Shown: positions 26,068 to 34,333 of the stretch, in pieces
Layout: each line of letters starts with the position of its first letter
Numbering within the stretch: position 1 is the first letter of the stretch
Source of the DNA: Pseudomonas frederiksbergensis
GTDB lineage: Bacteria > Pseudomonadota > Gammaproteobacteria > Pseudomonadales > Pseudomonadaceae
Assembly (NCBI RefSeq): GCF_001874645.1
Contig: NZ_CP017887.1
Coordinates: forward strand, 1-64,000
Length of the DNA: 64,000 nucleotides
Direction of reading: 5' to 3'
Made by a program: the position numbers and the translations under genes
Notes under the pieces: generated by a model
Database searches by the model: none
The model's input: the letters and a program-made list of their open reading frames with translations, nothing else
What the model was told of the DNA's origin: nothing

Positions 26068-26892
26068 ATGAACTATCTGAATCTGATTGTCGACGAAGCA
26101 CGGATTGTGGAGCTGCACATCGAGGCAGCTCTATCTGTACGGGTGACCATCAACCGGAATACCGGGGTAACTCCAGGTTTGAGCGACCACCAAAATCTAC
26201 TGCTGCGCTCGATGGCTGCCATTTTGACTAAAGCTGAATCGAACGGCGCGGATCAAGCATTGGCGGCTGACTTCATCAATATGGCCGATGAGCTGAAAGA
26301 AAGCGTATCGAATAAAGCAGAGTACCTAGAGCAGGCAAGTAGAGAAATATTGCCTTGGGAGAATCCAGCGCACTACGCAGTGAATGCAATTCAGAATGTT
26401 CTGCGTAAGATTGATAAAGCGACCGGCTCCTCAATGATTATGGGGCTGATCAAGCTAGGACTCGCATTAGCTATGGTCTGGGCCGTCAAGGAAGAAGGGA
26501 AGGGGACTGGTGAGTTTCTTGCCGCAGTAGCTGGGATGGTCTTCGTTATGGTCACTGTGATGGCTCGGGTTAAAGGCAAAGACTTGTCAATCGCCTCGTT
26601 CATTGTCGGCGCCGCTATTGCCTACGGTGCTGTCTACTTCACAACGCATGGTAGTACAGAGAATGCGCTTGGGATCTGTGCAGTCGGCGGTGTATTCGCA
26701 ATGTTGTACATACTTATTGCCAGCGCGCAGAAAGTAGATCCAGGCATGGGGCATTCGTCGACGACAGCAAACAGAAATGTGATGGGGGGCCCTGAAGAAA
26801 CCTTCCTGATGACAAATCCAGCAACTGGCTTGCCGATGATGGGTGATGTGGACATCGAAGGGAATGCATATGGAACGGGAATGGATCGTTAA
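26068..26892 (+). CDS. Membrane protein with NPATGLPM C-terminal signature
   Basis: 274 residues from ATG 26068, which follows GAGGAG by 4 nt. The first ~120 residues are soluble and helical; four hydrophobic segments follow (LIKLGLALAMVWAV, AAVAGMVFVMVTVM, IVGAAIAYGAVYF, ICAVGGVFAMLYILIASA). The tail ends in NPATGLPMMGDVDIEGNAYG, a motif shared with the 60-residue protein at 11040. The tail is presumably cytoplasmic. Function unknown; it follows the Tus-like gene by about 60 nt and may be co-transcribed. Confidence 0.7.
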   Translation: MNYLNLIVDEARIVELHIEAALSVRVTINRNTGVTPGLSDHQNLLLRSMAAILTKAESNGADQALAADFINMADELKESVSNKAEYLEQASREILPWENPAHYAVNAIQNVLRKIDKATGSSMIMGLIKLGLALAMVWAVKEEGKGTGEFLAAVAGMVFVMVTVMARVKGKDLSIASFIVGAAIAYGAVYFTTHGSTENALGICAVGGVFAMLYILIASAQKVDPGMGHSSTTANRNVMGGPEETFLMTNPATGLPMMGDVDIEGNAYGTGMDR

Positions 26893-27022
26893 TTTCCTAA
26901 AGATCACACCATGAACACATTGGACGCGGAATAGCAAAATGAAGCGGTCGACAACATGGCTAAACACCAATGTAGGCCGCCACGTTCCCCCTAACGAACC
27001 GAACAGAAAGGATTCAGAAGCG

Positions 27023-27265
27023 ATGCCCCTAATGATTAATACTGAACCGCTGCTGCCGTACCTGGCTGCCGTCGATGCGGCCAACGAGCCGCGCTACGCC
27101 TTGGCCAAGGCCTATCGCGAGTTGCCGCAACCGGTGACCCAAGCGCAAACCGACCAGTTCCAGGCAGACTACCAGAAGGCCAGCACCGACTGGGCGAACG
27201 CCTGCGGAACCCTAGCGCACTGGCTGGCGGTGGAAGTCGAGCGGGGCCAGGTCGCCGAGCAATAG
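27023..27265 (+). CDS. Hypothetical small protein, first of GC-rich gene cluster
   Basis: 80 residues from ATG 27023 (MPLMINTEPLLPYLAAVDAA), with AAAGGA about 12 nt upstream. Helical, acidic, no recognised family. GC content rises sharply here relative to the previous genes. It begins a run of tiny genes each preceded by a GAAAGGA-type sequence, which suggests one operon of foreign origin, possibly phage-derived. Confidence 0.6.
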   Translation: MPLMINTEPLLPYLAAVDAANEPRYALAKAYRELPQPVTQAQTDQFQADYQKASTDWANACGTLAHWLAVEVERGQVAEQ

Positions 27266-27287
27266 GCAACGAGAAAGGAACCCCGGT

Positions 27288-27549
27288 ATGGCGACGTTCA
27301 CCTACGACGAGAAAGCCGCCGCCCTAGAGCACTGGCAGACGTATTACCTGTCGGCGGTTTCGCGGGGGGGGGGGGGGGGATCGTCACGACATGCGGCAAG
27401 CCTGTCTGGTCGCCAATGGCGTGGCCAAGGGGCTGCAATTGGCCGGACTGCTGAGCCGTGACGAAATGATGGGGCTGATTCGCCAAGCCACGACCGTGCG
27501 CCGTAAACGGCAGGTACTTTTGGACGAACTCACCGACTCGGGCGAGTAG
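27288..27549 (+). pseudogene. Small gene interrupted by a 16-G tract (possible phase variation)
   Basis: ATG 27288 (GAAAGGAACCCC upstream) opens MATFTYDEKAAALEHWQTYY then LSAVSR, followed by 16 consecutive G (27364-27379). As read, translation continues out of frame and stops at 27459-27461 after 57 codons. With one G fewer it would continue as DRHDMRQACLVANGVAKGLQ and end at TAG 27549, giving a helical protein of about 86 residues. A G tract this long changes length easily, so the gene could switch on and off, or the count may be a sequencing artefact. Confidence 0.6.
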
Positions 27550-27595
27550 CCCGCCGCGTTACCTATAACGAATTCAACCGAAAGGAATCCCCGCC

Positions 27596-27826
27596 ATGCC
27601 AGAGTTAACCCCGAAAAAAGCGGCGGTCTATGCCGAGGTAAGTGACGCTCTGGACGTGGAAGGCTACGGTGATTTGTTGACCGGTCAGCCGGTGGATGTG
27701 CATGACGCCTTGGCGCAAATGGTGCTCGATGCTGAGCAGATGATGAACCGTGGCGAGCGGCTGCAATCGAAACTGGCCGAGGCGGATGATGACGCCGAGG
27801 TCGAGCGAGCCGACGCCGAAGGGTAG
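27596..27826 (+). CDS. Hypothetical small acidic protein
   Basis: 76 residues from ATG 27596 (MPELTPKKAAVYAEVSDALD) with GAAAGGAATCCCC upstream, the same leader type as its neighbours. Helical, strongly acidic C-terminus (AEADDDAEVERADAEG). No family recognised. Confidence 0.6.
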   Translation: MPELTPKKAAVYAEVSDALDVEGYGDLLTGQPVDVHDALAQMVLDAEQMMNRGERLQSKLAEADDDAEVERADAEG

Positions 27827-27870
27827 GGCGCCGGTACCGACATTTCCCCGATCAGAAAGGAACCCAGCCG

Positions 27871-27996
27871 ATGATCGACAGTGACAAACTCCAGTCCACC
27901 CTGGCGGCTTAGTAGGCCGCTGGCAACGCCATCGTCACAACCGTGCAGGCGGCCGACGCCGCGTTCCTGCTCGGCGATACGCCGGTACCGGAAAAG
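27871..27996 (+). pseudogene. Small gene with two consecutive amber codons
   Basis: ATG 27871 follows GAAAGGAACCC and encodes MIDSDKLQSTLAA, then TAG TAG (27910-27915), after which the same frame continues in coding-like sequence, AAGNAIVTTVQAADAAFLLG then DTPVPEKS, up to a 24-bp palindrome. Two C-to-T changes (CAG CAG) would explain the stops; so would suppression. Either way the reading frame after the stops keeps protein-like composition. Confidence 0.4.
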
Positions 27997-28020
27997 TCCC
28001 CCACCGGATCCGGTGGGGGA
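27997..28020. terminator. Perfect 24-bp palindrome, probable bidirectional terminator
   Basis: TCCCCCACCGGA (27997-28008) is followed at once by its exact complement. On the minus strand CTTTTCC follows, so it would end transcription of the gene at 28027-28188; it also ends the plus-strand small-gene cluster. Confidence 0.7.
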
Positions 28021-28026
28021 TCGAGG

Positions 28027-28188
28027 TCACCAGTGGTGGAGGACGTTGGCCACGGTGAACCCGCCGACCACGATGGCCACGACGACACTGAGGATCTGGA
28101 ACAGGGGAACGTAGGGTTTAACCTGGTCGGCCAGGTCGAGGGCCAGAATTTGGACGGACAGAAAGACGAATAGTAGATAGTCGAACAT
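28027..28188 (-). CDS. Small two-segment membrane protein (53 residues)
   Basis: MFDYLLFVFLSVQILALDLA then DQVKPYVPL, then FQILSVVVAIVVGGFTVANV: two hydrophobic segments with a short charged turn. It begins at 28188 and stops 6 nt before the palindromic terminator. No clear Shine-Dalgarno sequence. It resembles holin-like or small phage membrane proteins in layout only. Confidence 0.5.
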   Translation of the reverse strand: MFDYLLFVFLSVQILALDLADQVKPYVPLFQILSVVVAIVVGGFTVANVLHHW

Positions 28189-28482
28189 TGGATTGTTTTT
28201 AATAGGTTCTGACTATTTATAGGGGGTCGAGGTCGACCTGACCAATTCGAAGCCCGAGAACCGAAAAAAGTCCGGTGCACCGAAAATGGGTGCGCGGAGC
28301 CACGAAGGCGGGGAGAGGCTGGGGAATATCCCGTTATTCGCAGCCACGTACACGCGGCTTGCCGGCTCAGACCGGGGGAATTATTCGGAATTATGGCTGG
28401 GCCATAATTCACGTCAGACTGTCGAAATGTCGTGCTAACTGTGACATAATGTCATCTAACATACGACGCAAGCGGAGCAGCT
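28189..28482. promoter_or_regulatory. Intergenic region with two palindromes
   Basis: GAATTATGG-CTGGG-CCATAATTC (28388-28410) has perfect 9-bp arms, and TGACAT-A-ATGTCA (28442-28454) lies 29 nt before the next start. Both could be operators for the DNA-binding protein that follows. Nothing coding is seen. Confidence 0.5.
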
Positions 28483-29016
28483 ATGGTTGGCGACGATGAT
28501 TTTCTGAATGCCGAGCAGACGGTCGCTGTCTTGGCCGAGAAGCTGCGCAACGACCTGGACGAGCTGGGCTGGACGCCGGCTGCGCTGATGGATCGCATGC
28601 GCTCCTTGGGCGACTACCGCTCACCGCAGACCATTCTGCGCGGGATCAACCGGGCCCTTGAGGGCCAGATTAAGGTCTCCGGCGAACTGCTGGCTCTGGT
28701 GCGGCAGATGGTGCGCTTCAAGCGCCGTCTGTTGCGCACCTATGGCAACGCGCTGTGGACGGAGCTGGGCGATGGCTCGCACACAACGCAGATCGAGGAT
28801 TTCAGGATTACCGTGGCCCCGCAAACGAAGGGGCGGTGGCTGGTGATTGTGGTGCATAAGGACGGCTTCAGCCCGCCGTATCCGCGCTGGCAGGATACGC
28901 TGGAGGCCGCGCAACACATGGCCTTCATCACGTTAGATAATGCGCAGAACTGGATGCAGGATTACGCTGAAGAGCAGGCCCGTGAGGCACCAGAAAAGCA
29001 GGGTAGCGCCGGGTAG
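28483..29016 (+). CDS. Putative HTH regulator of the GC-rich cluster
   Basis: A 177-residue protein whose residues 14-80 (AVLAEKLRNDLDELGWTPAA then LMDRMRSLGDYRSPQTILRG) look like a Cro/CI-type HTH with a following dimer helix. The rest includes a beta-rich TQIEDFRITVAPQTKGRWLV then IVVHKDGFSPPY segment and an acidic helical tail. Two palindromes upstream support a regulatory role. No match to a named family. Confidence 0.55.
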   Translation: MVGDDDFLNAEQTVAVLAEKLRNDLDELGWTPAALMDRMRSLGDYRSPQTILRGINRALEGQIKVSGELLALVRQMVRFKRRLLRTYGNALWTELGDGSHTTQIEDFRITVAPQTKGRWLVIVVHKDGFSPPYPRWQDTLEAAQHMAFITLDNAQNWMQDYAEEQAREAPEKQGSAG

Positions 29017-29357
29017 GCCTGGAGCACAGGAGGTTGCTGGCGGGTTCGACGCTGCAGCTGCTGCGCAAGCGCAGAGTGGTTCGACAAACTGCTGGCCGCC
29101 GAGGACTATTTGGCGGCGCGCGCGATCCGCGACGGCGGCTGTAGGTTGTACAAATAAATGCGAATGACACAGCCTGTGACTCTCGTTTTTTCGCTAAATC
29201 TCTCCCACATTAAATGCGACCAATATCGGAATTAGCTGCGCCCACGTCTGGATTTACGCGCAATAGGTGCGACAGCCCTAGGGGGTAGGTAAAAGACAAG
29301 CCTGACAGCCATCATGGTCACCAACTCGCGCATTGGACCTTTAGTCGTAGCGCAGAC
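29017..29357. other. Gap with a short coding-like remnant
   Basis: Around 29077-29157 one plus-strand frame reads EWFDKLLAAEDYLAARAIRD then GGCRLYK and a stop, which looks like the C-terminal end of a lost gene. No start is visible. The remaining bases up to the Sel1-protein stop show nothing clear. Confidence 0.35.
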
Positions 29358-31067
29358 CTAACGACCATGGCAGTTCTTGAACTTCTTACCTGAGTCGCAA
29401 TAACAAAAATCATTACGCCCCAACTTCTCCCCGCCAGGCGCTCTGGTGAGAACCGGCTCCGAAGTCAGAAATGTGCTACGCGAAGATTCCTTTACGTCGA
29501 CAGCGGGGCGGAGCGGGATCACACAGGCCTCACGGTAAAGATATTTCGTGTTTTGTTCTTTTGCTTGCAGGCCGCGGCTCTCCAAAGTGGACTCTATATC
29601 CTGCGTGCGCGCGCTTCGGTCGACAACGGGAACACCGTTCTTATCGAAGAGCGCACAGATCATTAAATCTTCCACACCCGTCTCGCGATCTGAGCCATAA
29701 CGACCAATATGCGCTCGCACTCGTCCTATCAGCCTGGCAGCGATTGCCAGGCAGTCTTCTCTTAGGCTGTGGGGATCATCATCTTTGGAGATTGTTTCGT
29801 AGCAAATTTGTAAAAGGTCCGCTGCCTTAATTAGACCTTTCACATCCAGATGAAGTGCCTCAGTCAATTCGGCAAAGGACAGCGCCGCGCGAGCTCGGTA
29901 AGTCCGATACTTCCCGTAACGCACGACTCGCTCGAACTTAGCCAGTGCATCGGTTTTCAATCGGCCAGGGACTCTGCCGGCCTGAATCCAGCAAGCCAAG
30001 TTGTAGACAGCGCCGGGGTGGTCTTGGTCTGCAGCCTCGATAAGCCACCTAAGAGACTCAGCCTCGTCCTTCGGCAAGACATTCCCGTCATGGTAAAACA
30101 CGAATAGATTGAACTGGGCATGCGGGAATCCAGCCTCTGCTGCTTGGAGTGTGCATTGCGCAGCCGCTACGGGGTTGACCTCGCCGCCTAAGCCTTTCGC
30201 ATACATCGCTCCAAGTTGCCCAAGCGCTTGCGGATGTCCTTGCCTGGCCGCTCTCTCGAACAGCTCACGGGCTACAACGTGGTCTTCGATAAAAATTCCA
30301 GTACCGTCGATGTACCCGTGGGCCACATACACAAGTGCTTCAACATGGTCGGCGTCGGCAGCACGTGAAATCAGGCGTTCGCCATCTGATTTTTTTTGTT
30401 CACCTACATCGCTTCGATTTACTTCGTAGATGCCAGCCTGATACATGCAGTTGGGATGGCTCTCCTCTGCTCCTCGCTTAAACCAGTACATCGCCTGGTC
30501 TATATATGGCCAGGCTTCGACGCTGTATCCGTCAAACCGCAAAAGCGTTTTTTGCTTCGTGATCTGGTCAGCCTTTTCCTTGAAGTACTCCCCCGCCTGG
30601 TTCATGGCCTCAACGTCGCTTTCCAGCATGGCGCGATAGCACATGTCCCGCAGTGCGCTGGACTCCACTGCGACAATCTCGTACCGAGGCACCTCCTCAT
30701 AACGCAGCTGATAGATATGCTTGATCAGGTCTCGAGCCGCATCCAAGGCTTGGGCTACTAGTGCATGGAAATCATGCTCTTCGAACTCGAAGTCCTCAGG
30801 GTGAGCAGCGATGTTCCCTGTCCACTGAAGGGTCTTAAGGTAGCGAAGTGCCGGTGGTTTCAGCATGCTGCGGCCATTCAGGCTCTTGATTCTGGCATCA
30901 AGCCCAACATCAGAGAGATCCTTATCTAGGTAGACGCAAAAACTCGCCGCAAGCCCCCGAAGATAGGTAAGCGCATGAATGGGCGTGTCCACGCTAAAGG
31001 CTTTGCCAGCCTGGTAGAGGCGTCCAATTTCGGGCGTCGCGCCCTTCGCAAACTCGATGTCGTCCAT
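29358..31067 (-). CDS. Sel1-repeat protein with C-terminal SEC-C zinc motif
   Basis: A 569-residue cytosolic protein. Residues 1-120 look like a DUF4145/HEPN-type helical domain (RLYQAGKAFSVDTPIHALTY, then LKTLQWTGNIAAHPEDFEF). Residues 150-400 are Sel1-like repeats (AMYWFKRGAEESHPNCMYQA, ARELFERAARQGHPQALGQL, LRWLIEAADQDHPGAVYNLA). The end is a SEC-C motif, LGRNDFCYCDSGKKFKNCHG. Sel1 repeats bind partners, SEC-C binds zinc. This domain combination is typical of accessory islands and may belong to defence or signalling. It is divergent from the NTase/PP2C operon. Confidence 0.8.
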   Translation of the reverse strand: MDDIEFAKGATPEIGRLYQAGKAFSVDTPIHALTYLRGLAASFCVYLDKDLSDVGLDARIKSLNGRSMLKPPALRYLKTLQWTGNIAAHPEDFEFEEHDFHALVAQALDAARDLIKHIYQLRYEEVPRYEIVAVESSALRDMCYRAMLESDVEAMNQAGEYFKEKADQITKQKTLLRFDGYSVEAWPYIDQAMYWFKRGAEESHPNCMYQAGIYEVNRSDVGEQKKSDGERLISRAADADHVEALVYVAHGYIDGTGIFIEDHVVARELFERAARQGHPQALGQLGAMYAKGLGGEVNPVAAAQCTLQAAEAGFPHAQFNLFVFYHDGNVLPKDEAESLRWLIEAADQDHPGAVYNLACWIQAGRVPGRLKTDALAKFERVVRYGKYRTYRARAALSFAELTEALHLDVKGLIKAADLLQICYETISKDDDPHSLREDCLAIAARLIGRVRAHIGRYGSDRETGVEDLMICALFDKNGVPVVDRSARTQDIESTLESRGLQAKEQNTKYLYREACVIPLRPAVDVKESSRSTFLTSEPVLTRAPGGEKLGRNDFCYCDSGKKFKNCHGR

Positions 31068-31578
31068 GATTATCCGTTAGAGATGAGTACGACTGCCTCG
31101 CCCATCAAGCTAGAAATATCGTGGGCCGAGGCAATAAATTGTCGTTATCTGAGTATAGATACGAAGCTAGCTTCATACTTGAAAATAGAATTTTAACACC
31201 CGCCACATGAACACATGAACACATGAACATGAACACATGATTGTCCCAAGCCAAAGAGCGTCTGTGTCATCAGGTGGTCTTTTCTGGCTTGAAGGCGCCG
31301 TGGCCTATCTTACTGGACCAAGGTGCTTGCACTGACTGACGTGTATGAAGCAATGCCTGATGGCACAGGAGTGTCCGGGGCGATAGTCAAAGCAACCCGA
31401 CGCGTTCATTAATCGGCAAATGAATCGTATAGCTTCAACCTTCGCAGGGATCTTCCTCAGAAGGGATTCGAAAAATAGCTTTGACATCGACAAAAACAGC
31501 ATGCGACATTTGTCCACGTTTTATGGAATGTGGACAGAGAGAGGTTGTTTCCGTGTGAAAAGTCAAGACATTTTACTC
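31068..31578. promoter_or_regulatory. Divergent intergenic region with tandem repeat and operator
   Basis: An ACATGAAC unit is repeated about four times with slips at 31204-31240. TGTCCAC (31511-31517) and GTGGACA (31530-31536) form an inverted repeat with a 12-nt centre, placed upstream of the most likely start of the HTH gene, so it may be its autoregulatory operator. Nothing else coding is seen. Confidence 0.5.
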
Positions 31579-32310
31579 ATGTATAAAATGGCCAGCCTTC
31601 ACGCACAGGAAGAGGTGTCGCCGACTGGCCGCCAAACAGTGGCATGGGGCGGTCTTTCCTTGATTGACTTACTGCCTGATGGCTATACCCCTGAATTGAA
31701 ATTTATCACTTCCCCGCCGGCTGACGAATCCTGGGACAACATCGAGGTCGCCGTTAAACGCATCATCGACGCGGACTCGTTCAAGTGGGAGGGATGGGGC
31801 GCCGACGATGATATCCCCCAGAAAAGGGCCGCGGCTAAATGGGAAGACCGCTACACCCTGAGGTCTCTTGCTGAATCCTTGGGCTTGAGCAAAAGTGAAA
31901 TCTCAAACTCATTCGTCCGGTGCCGGGAGGCTGGGCTTGTAACAAACGACTATGAGACGTCCCTGCCCAAGGTGAATCGCCTTGCTCTTTTAAAAATAAC
32001 CGAGCACGCGCTGAAGTACTTTTTTCCAGTCAAGCCTGGCGCCCTGGTGAGAGGAATTCCAACAGGGTTTGCATCGCCGGTACTTTCCAAGCACCTCAAA
32101 AGCGCGGGTGGAAATATCCATGTCTGGCCCGACCCGCATGGCACAGAGCGTGGCCAGGCCGTCGAACCCATTTACAAGACAGTGCCTGAAGCTGTGAAGA
32201 ACGACCGCACCCTTTACCACTATTTAGCGCTAGTGGACTCCATCAGGCTGGGCGGACCCCGCGAAACCAGCGTTGCAATTCAACTCCTTAAAAAAGGTAT
32301 GGGCCTTTGA
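31579..32310 (+). CDS. Winged-helix regulator of the NTase-PP2C operon
   Basis: 243 residues from ATG 31579; upstream in-frame starts exist (for example 31501), but they would include the inverted repeat at 31511-31536. A wHTH is visible in KWEDRYTLRSLAESLGLSKS then EISNSFVRCREAGLV. The C-terminal part (FASPVLSKHLKSAGGNIHVW then PDPHGTERGQAVEPIYKTVP) is conserved-looking but unknown to me. It overlaps the nucleotidyltransferase gene by 4 nt. Likely represses the operon and may be the antitoxin-like partner. Confidence 0.65.
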   Translation: MYKMASLHAQEEVSPTGRQTVAWGGLSLIDLLPDGYTPELKFITSPPADESWDNIEVAVKRIIDADSFKWEGWGADDDIPQKRAAAKWEDRYTLRSLAESLGLSKSEISNSFVRCREAGLVTNDYETSLPKVNRLALLKITEHALKYFFPVKPGALVRGIPTGFASPVLSKHLKSAGGNIHVWPDPHGTERGQAVEPIYKTVPEAVKNDRTLYHYLALVDSIRLGGPRETSVAIQLLKKGMGL

Positions 32311-33011
32311 GCATTGCCTCAGATCACAACTTCGAGATGTTGAGCGCCGTCGCGGAAGGATTGGGCGACGAGCTTTTAAGGGAGGTCGCTTTTGTTGGCG
32401 GCTCTACAACCTGGCTTCTATGCACTGACGACATTGTGCTGGACGATATCCGCAGCACTGATGACGTTGACCTAGTCATTGAGCTGGGTGGAATTGCTGA
32501 TTGGCAAAGACTTACAGAACGCTTGGCGGCGAAGGGTTTCAAAATTACCGCCGAGCACAGCGATGTGACGTGTCGGTTCAAGTTCAACGACGTCATTGTC
32601 GACGTGATGCCATCCGTGAAGGAAATACTCGGCTATGAAAACCGCTGGTTCGTGGATGGTCTGGCGAACGCAGACACCACCACACTCCCAAGCGGGATTG
32701 CGATCAAAATCTTCAAACCAACCTATTTTGTCGCTACAAAGCTCGAAGCGTTCAAAGGCCGAGGTAACGGCTATGCCTACCATAAAGATGTCGAGGATAT
32801 CGTTCTCGTTGTAGACGGTCGAGAGAGCTTGCTAGAAGAGGTTAGCGAAGCGGATCAAGAACTACGGGCGTATATTGCGGCCGGTATCGCCGGTCTGCTG
32901 GCACTCAATTCTTTCGAACATGTTATTGAAAGCTCGCATTCAGTCAGCGCGAACCCGGGCCGAGGCAAGGTGATTTATCAACGTCTTAAACAGTTGAGTA
33001 ACGTCAAATGA
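32307..33011 (+). CDS. Nucleotidyltransferase (AbiEii/MNT-like)
   Basis: A 234-residue polymerase-beta-fold nucleotidyltransferase. The active site is VAFVGGSTTWLL followed by STDDVDLVIEL, the GG[ST]-x-DxD pattern of MNT/AbiEii enzymes, with a further Asp in FNDVIVDVMP and a KLEAFKGRGNGYAYHKDVED segment typical of AbiEii-like proteins. Such enzymes transfer nucleotides to tRNA or protein targets and are often toxins. It overlaps both neighbours by 4 nt, so the three genes are translated as a unit. Confidence 0.8.
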   Translation: MSIASDHNFEMLSAVAEGLGDELLREVAFVGGSTTWLLCTDDIVLDDIRSTDDVDLVIELGGIADWQRLTERLAAKGFKITAEHSDVTCRFKFNDVIVDVMPSVKEILGYENRWFVDGLANADTTTLPSGIAIKIFKPTYFVATKLEAFKGRGNGYAYHKDVEDIVLVVDGRESLLEEVSEADQELRAYIAAGIAGLLALNSFEHVIESSHSVSANPGRGKVIYQRLKQLSNVK

Positions 33012-33691
33012 TCTACTCAACAAGGTCTGTTAAGGGGCAAGCCAGAGACGAGAACCGCGATTGTGTAGGGGCAGCATTTGATGGAGTCCGGGGAATTTTT
33101 GTCGTAGTCGATGGCACGTCTAAACCCGGCAGCGGCCAGCTCGCACAGGCACTGATCGACCAGATACTCACACGATATTGCGAGAAAATCGCGAGTGGCT
33201 GCTCGGATAACAGCCATGAAGAGGCAGCGGTATTGCTCAAGGAGGTATTGAATGACGCACACGACACTCTCTTCTCGACGGCCTTCACAGGCTCGGCGAG
33301 TTATCTGGTCGGGGTAGCCGCCGCAGGACTTCTCACAATCGCTTACGAAGGCGACTGCTGTGCTGGTAGTGTGGAAATCTCAAGTAGCCCGATCACGTGG
33401 TTCACAGCACCTCACTGTCTTGCCAACTGGAAGCGTGATCGCGATCACAGACAACTGGCAGCAGATCTAGGCCGGCACCAAATAAGTCGGAGTTTCAAAG
33501 CACGGAAAAAACCAGACCCTGAGATAGTCACAAGGGCGACCGTTGAAGGTGAGAAACTGGTTTTTGCCACCGATGGCTTTTGGGCTGACTTGAGCGATGT
33601 GACACAAGCTCAGTTGCTTGGAGCTGAGATGTCCGATCCCACCTATGTCGATGACGACGTCTCCTGGATAGTCGTTCAGATCCCGGCTTAA
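33008..33691 (+). CDS. PP2C-family protein phosphatase
   Basis: A 227-residue PP2C-like protein: KGQARDENRDCVGAA holds the first metal-binding Asp region, GIFVVVDGTSKPG the DG motif, LTIAYEGDCCAG the G-D segment, LVFATDGFWADL the second DG, and YVDDDVSWIVVQI the final D-D-x-S. It would remove phosphate from Ser/Thr or be a non-catalytic relative; the key Asp residues look present. It is the last gene of the HTH-NTase-PP2C operon. Phosphatase plus nucleotidyltransferase suggests a modify/reverse or sense/respond pair. Confidence 0.8.
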   Translation: MIYSTRSVKGQARDENRDCVGAAFDGVRGIFVVVDGTSKPGSGQLAQALIDQILTRYCEKIASGCSDNSHEEAAVLLKEVLNDAHDTLFSTAFTGSASYLVGVAAAGLLTIAYEGDCCAGSVEISSSPITWFTAPHCLANWKRDRDHRQLAADLGRHQISRSFKARKKPDPEIVTRATVEGEKLVFATDGFWADLSDVTQAQLLGAEMSDPTYVDDDVSWIVVQIPA

Positions 33692-34310
33692 TATCACCCG
33701 ACCACAGTCACAACTCGTCAGCAGATCCTAGCGGTTGGGCTGCTGGACATGCGTTCGGCACAATATATCGGAGAGGCAATGTAATTTTGTGTGCACAGTA
33801 ATTTGCAGCTCTCACTTGACCGGTGGGGTGAATGCCAATGGCACCTGCACCAGATGGAAGCGAATTATCACGAACCGTCGAGCTGTGATAAGGAGCTCGA
33901 AAGCCTATGACGCCCATCGATGCGCGGCCTTGTTAGCGCCTGAAGGGCGCGAAATGCTTTTTGTGACAGTCGCATTTATCTCGAGGAATTCGCATTTATT
34001 TCGGAAACCGACAGCGGCCACGCCTTTACGGCCAACCAGGAGCAGCGGCGCGACATCACCCGAAGCGAGGCCGACATCATGCGCGCCCTTGAGCGTAACG
34101 CGGTCCGGAAACGGTAGACTGAAGATCTGGGGTGAACACCAAGCTTAGAACGTCGACTTCCTTCTCTGCAGGCTGAGCGGGGATGAGTTCTCCGACGGCA
34201 GAACTACTGTATCGTTCAGAATTCCACAGCACCTGCATCGTAAAACCATACCCATGGGTAGAGCAGATTAAGCATTTGCGGGATCTACAGGTGCCAACTC
34301 GTAAATAAAG
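33692..34310. other. Gap with decayed coding sequence
   Basis: About 33982-34119 one plus-strand frame reads LEEFAFISETDSGHAFTANQ then EQRRDITRSEADIMRALERN and a stop at about 34117, like the C-terminus of a lost gene. No start, ribosome binding site or family is recognisable. The rest up to the traG terminator is featureless. Confidence 0.4.
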
Positions 34311-34329
34311 AGCCCCGCCGAGCGGGGCT
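34311..34329 (-). terminator. traFHG operon terminator
   Basis: AGCCCCGC (34311-34318) pairs with GCGGGGCT (34322-34329) around CGA; on the minus strand CTTTATTT follows. It lies directly after the frame-corrected traG stop at 34334, which supports that correction. Confidence 0.85.
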
Positions 34330-34333
34330 TAAT

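Noticed and set aside
33735..34148. 137-codon plus-strand frame
   Set aside because: Low-complexity, unlike a protein and without start signal; only a short C-terminal remnant in another frame looks real.
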